Of a stretch of DNA of 7,113 bases, positions 5,422 to 7,113 are shown piece after piece. The position numbers and the translations under genes were made by a program. The stretch spans positions 1-7,113 of the forward strand of contig CAIXAQ010000621.1 in NCBI GenBank assembly GCA_903917425.1, written 5' to 3'. The notes under the pieces are model-generated. The model made no database searches. It was not told the DNA's origin and was given only the letters and a program-made list of their open reading frames with translations. Position 1 is the stretch's first letter. Each line of letters starts with the position of its first letter. This stretch comes from an uncultured Bacteroidales bacterium. GTDB lineage: Bacteria; Bacteroidota; Bacteroidia; Bacteroidales; UBA4417.

Positions 5422-6231
5422 ATGACAAACGAGATCAAACAAAAAGGTTTTTCAACTCTCCTGGTCGACAGGTACGAAAACGGGTTGGTTGTTGTAACGC
5501 TGAACCGACCCGAAGCGGGAAATGCTGTAAATACTGAAATGGGTGTTGAATTGCTAGAGGTATGGACAGATTTTGTGCGCAACAATGAAGGTCTGCGTTG
5601 TGTTATCATAACCGGTGCAGGCGAAGAAGCATTTTGTGCAGGCGGAGATATGAAACAACGAAAAGGCATGTCCGAGTATGACTGGCGCCATCAACACGAG
5701 ATTTTTGAGCAGGCGTTGTGGACGATGATGGAATGTCCGGTTCCCGTTATTGCCGCTGTAAATGGTAAAGCTTTTGGCGGAGGGCTGGAGATGATCCTTG
5801 CGGCAGATTTTGCCTACGGAGTGGACAATGCCAAATTGTGGTTTCCTGAGGTTATGATCGGAATTCTGCCAGGAGTTGGAGGCACCACTACCCTGCCACG
5901 TGTCGTTGGCGAGCGTCGTGCGAATGAAATCATATTAGCCGGTGGTGCTTTTGGCGCTACAGAGGCTCTGGAGTGGGGCATTTTTAACCGGGTGTGCAGT
6001 TCAAAGGATTTGATGCCAGCTGTGATTACAACTGCCGAAACCATTGCCGGTAACGCACCCCTGGCTGTTCGACAAGCTAAAAAGGCGATCCACGAAGGAT
6101 TGCAAATGGATGTCCGCTCCGCACTTCGTTACGAAGTAGAATGCTACAACCGACTGACCGGTACAGAGGACAGGGTAGAAGGTACGCTGGCATGGAATGA
6201 AAAAAGAAAACCAGTGTTTAAGGGGCGTTGA
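5422..6231 (+). CDS. Enoyl-CoA hydratase/isomerase (crotonase superfamily)
   Basis: This 269-residue protein is a full-length crotonase with no signal peptide, so cytoplasmic. Seen in order are LNRPEAGNAVN (27-37), the oxyanion-hole and CoA-binding segment AFCAGGDMK (70-78), the second oxyanion loop NGKAFGGGLEM (114-124), and FPEVMIGILPGVGG (141-154). Glu123 and Glu143 match the two catalytic glutamates of rat mitochondrial enoyl-CoA hydratase (Glu144 and Glu164), with the same 20-residue spacing, so hydratase activity on a 2-enoyl-CoA is plausible. The superfamily also includes isomerases, hydrolases and lyases, and the substrate cannot be read from sequence. It follows the desulfinase-like gene on the same strand. 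No acyl-CoA ligase, dehydrogenase or thiolase is in the window, so it would have to work with enzymes encoded elsewhere. The ATG at 5422 has no Shine-Dalgarno; it starts with the same 11 bases as the small gene at 3743. Confidence 0.88.
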   Translation: MTNEIKQKGFSTLLVDRYENGLVVVTLNRPEAGNAVNTEMGVELLEVWTDFVRNNEGLRCVIITGAGEEAFCAGGDMKQRKGMSEYDWRHQHEIFEQALWTMMECPVPVIAAVNGKAFGGGLEMILAADFAYGVDNAKLWFPEVMIGILPGVGGTTTLPRVVGERRANEIILAGGAFGATEALEWGIFNRVCSSKDLMPAVITTAETIAGNAPLAVRQAKKAIHEGLQMDVRSALRYEVECYNRLTGTEDRVEGTLAWNEKRKPVFKGR

Positions 6232-6240
6232 TCCACTTGG

Positions 6241-6269
6241 TTAATCCATTGGCTAAGTGCCAGGATTAA
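6241..6269 (+). promoter_or_regulatory. Stable hairpin directly before a strong ribosome binding site
   Basis: TTAATCC (6241-6247) pairs with GGATTAA (6263-6269), and TGGC (6250-6253) with GCCA (6259-6262), giving 11 pairs with a 2-base bulge and loop TAAGT. No T tract follows; instead the G-rich ribosome binding site starts one base later. It is therefore better read as an mRNA processing, protection or translation-control element between the crotonase and outer-membrane genes than as a terminator. Confidence 0.5.
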
Positions 6270-6275
6270 AAGGGG
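6270..6275 (+). promoter_or_regulatory. Strong Shine-Dalgarno sequence for the 7-codon leader ORF
   Basis: AGGGGG lies 8 bases before the ATG at 6284, the ideal distance. It is the only convincing Shine-Dalgarno in the window, which stands out because genes of Bacteroidota seldom use one. It serves the small leader frame and not the outer-membrane gene, whose ATG is 40 bases away. Confidence 0.5.
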
Positions 6276-6283
6276 GTATACAT

Positions 6284-6307
6284 ATGACAAATCCGATTCG
6301 AAACTAA
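6284..6307 (+). CDS. Seven-codon leader ORF (MTNPIRN) before the outer-membrane protein gene
   Basis: An ATG placed 8 bases after a strong Shine-Dalgarno opens a frame of seven sense codons ending in TAA at 6305-6307. The ATG of the outer-membrane gene follows after 8 bases, so ribosomes finishing the leader could restart there. The product has no runs of one amino acid that would suggest classical attenuation. Its start, ATGACAAA, is shared with the genes at 3743 and 5422. It may be a translation-coupling leader or the remnant of a lost gene. Short frames arise easily by chance; the ribosome binding site and hairpin are what support it. Confidence 0.35.
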   Translation: MTNPIRN

Positions 6308-6315
6308 TAAAACAT

Positions 6316-7113
6316 ATGAGAGTTTTTAAAAACAGGTCTGCTTCTACTTATACATCTTTGTGCTTTCTAATTTGTCTTTGCTCATTTTTTGGTCATATCT
6401 CAGCTCAACCTGCAGATACGCTTAATAAATGGAAGTTCCGGACGGATATCTATCTGCTTTTCCCATACATGAAAGGAGATATAGGCATAGCAGATGAAAA
6501 AGAATTTACTGCGCCCGTAGATGCCAATCCCGGCGATATCTTCAGCAAGCTGAAAATGGGAGGAATGCTCTACCTGGAAGCTCACAACAACAAATGGGCA
6601 GTGACTTCGGATTTAATTTTTATGAACCTGAAGCAGGACATTACGCCCGGCAAATTCTGGAACTACGGAACTGTTGGAGCCAAACAACTGGTATGGGAGC
6701 CGGCAGGGTTTTACCGCCTGGCTTCTTTTCTGGAAGTGGGTGTGGGTGGACGGCTCAATAATCTCCAGGCTTCCATTGACGGGCGCCGCAATGCATTTCC
6801 GGCAGGCACTTACGAAGTTTCCGAAAGTGCTTCCAAAACCTGGTTCGACCCAATATTGATTACCAGGCTCACTGCCGATATTAAGGATAAATGGCTTTTC
6901 CAGTTCAGGGGCGATATTGGCGGGTTTGGTGTAGGATCAGATTTTACCTGGCAGGTTCAGGGATATGCAGCTTACAGGTTTACACAGGTGTTTCAGTTAA
7001 CCGCAGGATACAGGTATATGTCGATGGATTACGACAAGGGAACCGATACCGGCCGATTTATTTATGATGTCGACACCTTCGGACCGCAAATAAGTTTCGG
7101 GTTTCATTTCTGA
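6316..7113 (+). CDS. Outer-membrane beta-barrel protein of unknown substrate
   Basis: This 265-residue protein begins with a signal peptide (Arg2, Lys5, Arg7, then a hydrophobic core with FLICLCSFF; cleavage probably after GHISA at residue 30). The mature part alternates polar and hydrophobic residues in short strands such as KFRTDIYLLFPYMKGDI (40-56), WFDPILITRLTADI (176-189), GGFGVGSDFTW (202-212) and GYRYMSMDY (231-239). It ends in Phe after FGPQISFGFHF, the usual outer-membrane assembly signal. The WxDP-(n)-RGDIGGFGVGSDFTWQ pattern is common in a group of small barrels annotated only as outer-membrane protein. It is complete and stops at the last base of the window. It follows the crotonase by 84 bases with no promoter match between, so it is probably co-transcribed. 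It could let small solutes in or out for the neighbouring enzymes. It is smaller than the DcaP-type porin and not obviously related to it. Confidence 0.8.
   Translation: MRVFKNRSASTYTSLCFLICLCSFFGHISAQPADTLNKWKFRTDIYLLFPYMKGDIGIADEKEFTAPVDANPGDIFSKLKMGGMLYLEAHNNKWAVTSDLIFMNLKQDITPGKFWNYGTVGAKQLVWEPAGFYRLASFLEVGVGGRLNNLQASIDGRRNAFPAGTYEVSESASKTWFDPILITRLTADIKDKWLFQFRGDIGGFGVGSDFTWQVQGYAAYRFTQVFQLTAGYRYMSMDYDKGTDTGRFIYDVDTFGPQISFGFHF

Noticed and set aside
6241..6275. Hairpin after the crotonase as an intrinsic terminator
   Set aside because: The stem is followed by AAGGGGG and not by a T tract, so termination there is unlikely.
6268..6286. Resemblance of the AAGGGGGTATACATATG stretch to the phage T7 gene 10 ribosome binding site used in expression vectors
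   Set aside because: The surrounding bases continue as natural sequence with no vector features, so the likeness is probably coincidence.
1..7113. tRNA, rRNA, CRISPR array, insertion sequence, integrase or toxin-antitoxin pair
   Set aside because: No cloverleaf-like sequence, no regularly spaced repeat array, no transposase-like frame and no terminal inverted repeats with target duplications were seen by eye.

Overview
The window reads as a piece of a Bacteroidota chromosome. Exported proteins carry short Sec signal peptides, two outer-membrane beta-barrels end in a C-terminal Phe, almost no start codon has a Shine-Dalgarno sequence, and several gaps hold matches to the Bacteroidota promoter pattern (TTTG near -33, TAnnTTTG near -7). 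Genus cannot be told from this sequence. No tRNA, rRNA, CRISPR array, transposase or integrase was seen.

Layout. Bases 1-35 hold an intrinsic terminator for a gene that ends before the window. Then come two rightward genes, probably one transcript: a secreted bacterial-SH3 protein (288-815) and a DcaP-type outer-membrane porin (873-2147). A 355-base gap (2148-2502) without a gene contains nested hairpins and a GC-rich REP-like palindrome. On the minus strand lie a PAS-like/LuxR-HTH regulator (2503-3258) and, just upstream of it, a truncated paralogue of its N-terminal half (3337-3564). Divergent from these, behind the best promoter match in the window (3637-3667, with two dyads at the -33 and +1 positions), is a rightward cluster: a 64-residue CxC miniprotein (3743-3937), a DszB-family sulfinate desulfinase-like enzyme (4015-5208), an enoyl-CoA hydratase/isomerase (5422-6231), a 7-codon leader ORF behind a rare strong Shine-Dalgarno (6284-6307), and an outer-membrane beta-barrel protein (6316-7113, ending exactly at the window edge).

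The main point of interest is the 4015-5208 gene. Its fold resembles NMT1/THI5-type substrate-binding proteins and automatic annotation could call it an ABC transporter component. However, it has no signal peptide and no permease or ATPase beside it, and it keeps the Cys-His-Arg triad and the C-terminal WAAPEFL motif of DszB, the enzyme that removes sulfite from 2'-hydroxybiphenyl-2-sulfinate in the 4S desulfurization pathway. The other 4S genes (dszA, dszC, dszD) are not here. Instead the gene sits next to a crotonase with both catalytic glutamates and an outer-membrane protein. My working inference is a small organosulfur locus: uptake through an outer-membrane channel, C-S cleavage of a sulfinate in the cytoplasm, CoA-linked processing of the carbon skeleton, and control by the divergent LuxR-type regulator. 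The substrate is unknown and the link between the genes rests on position only.
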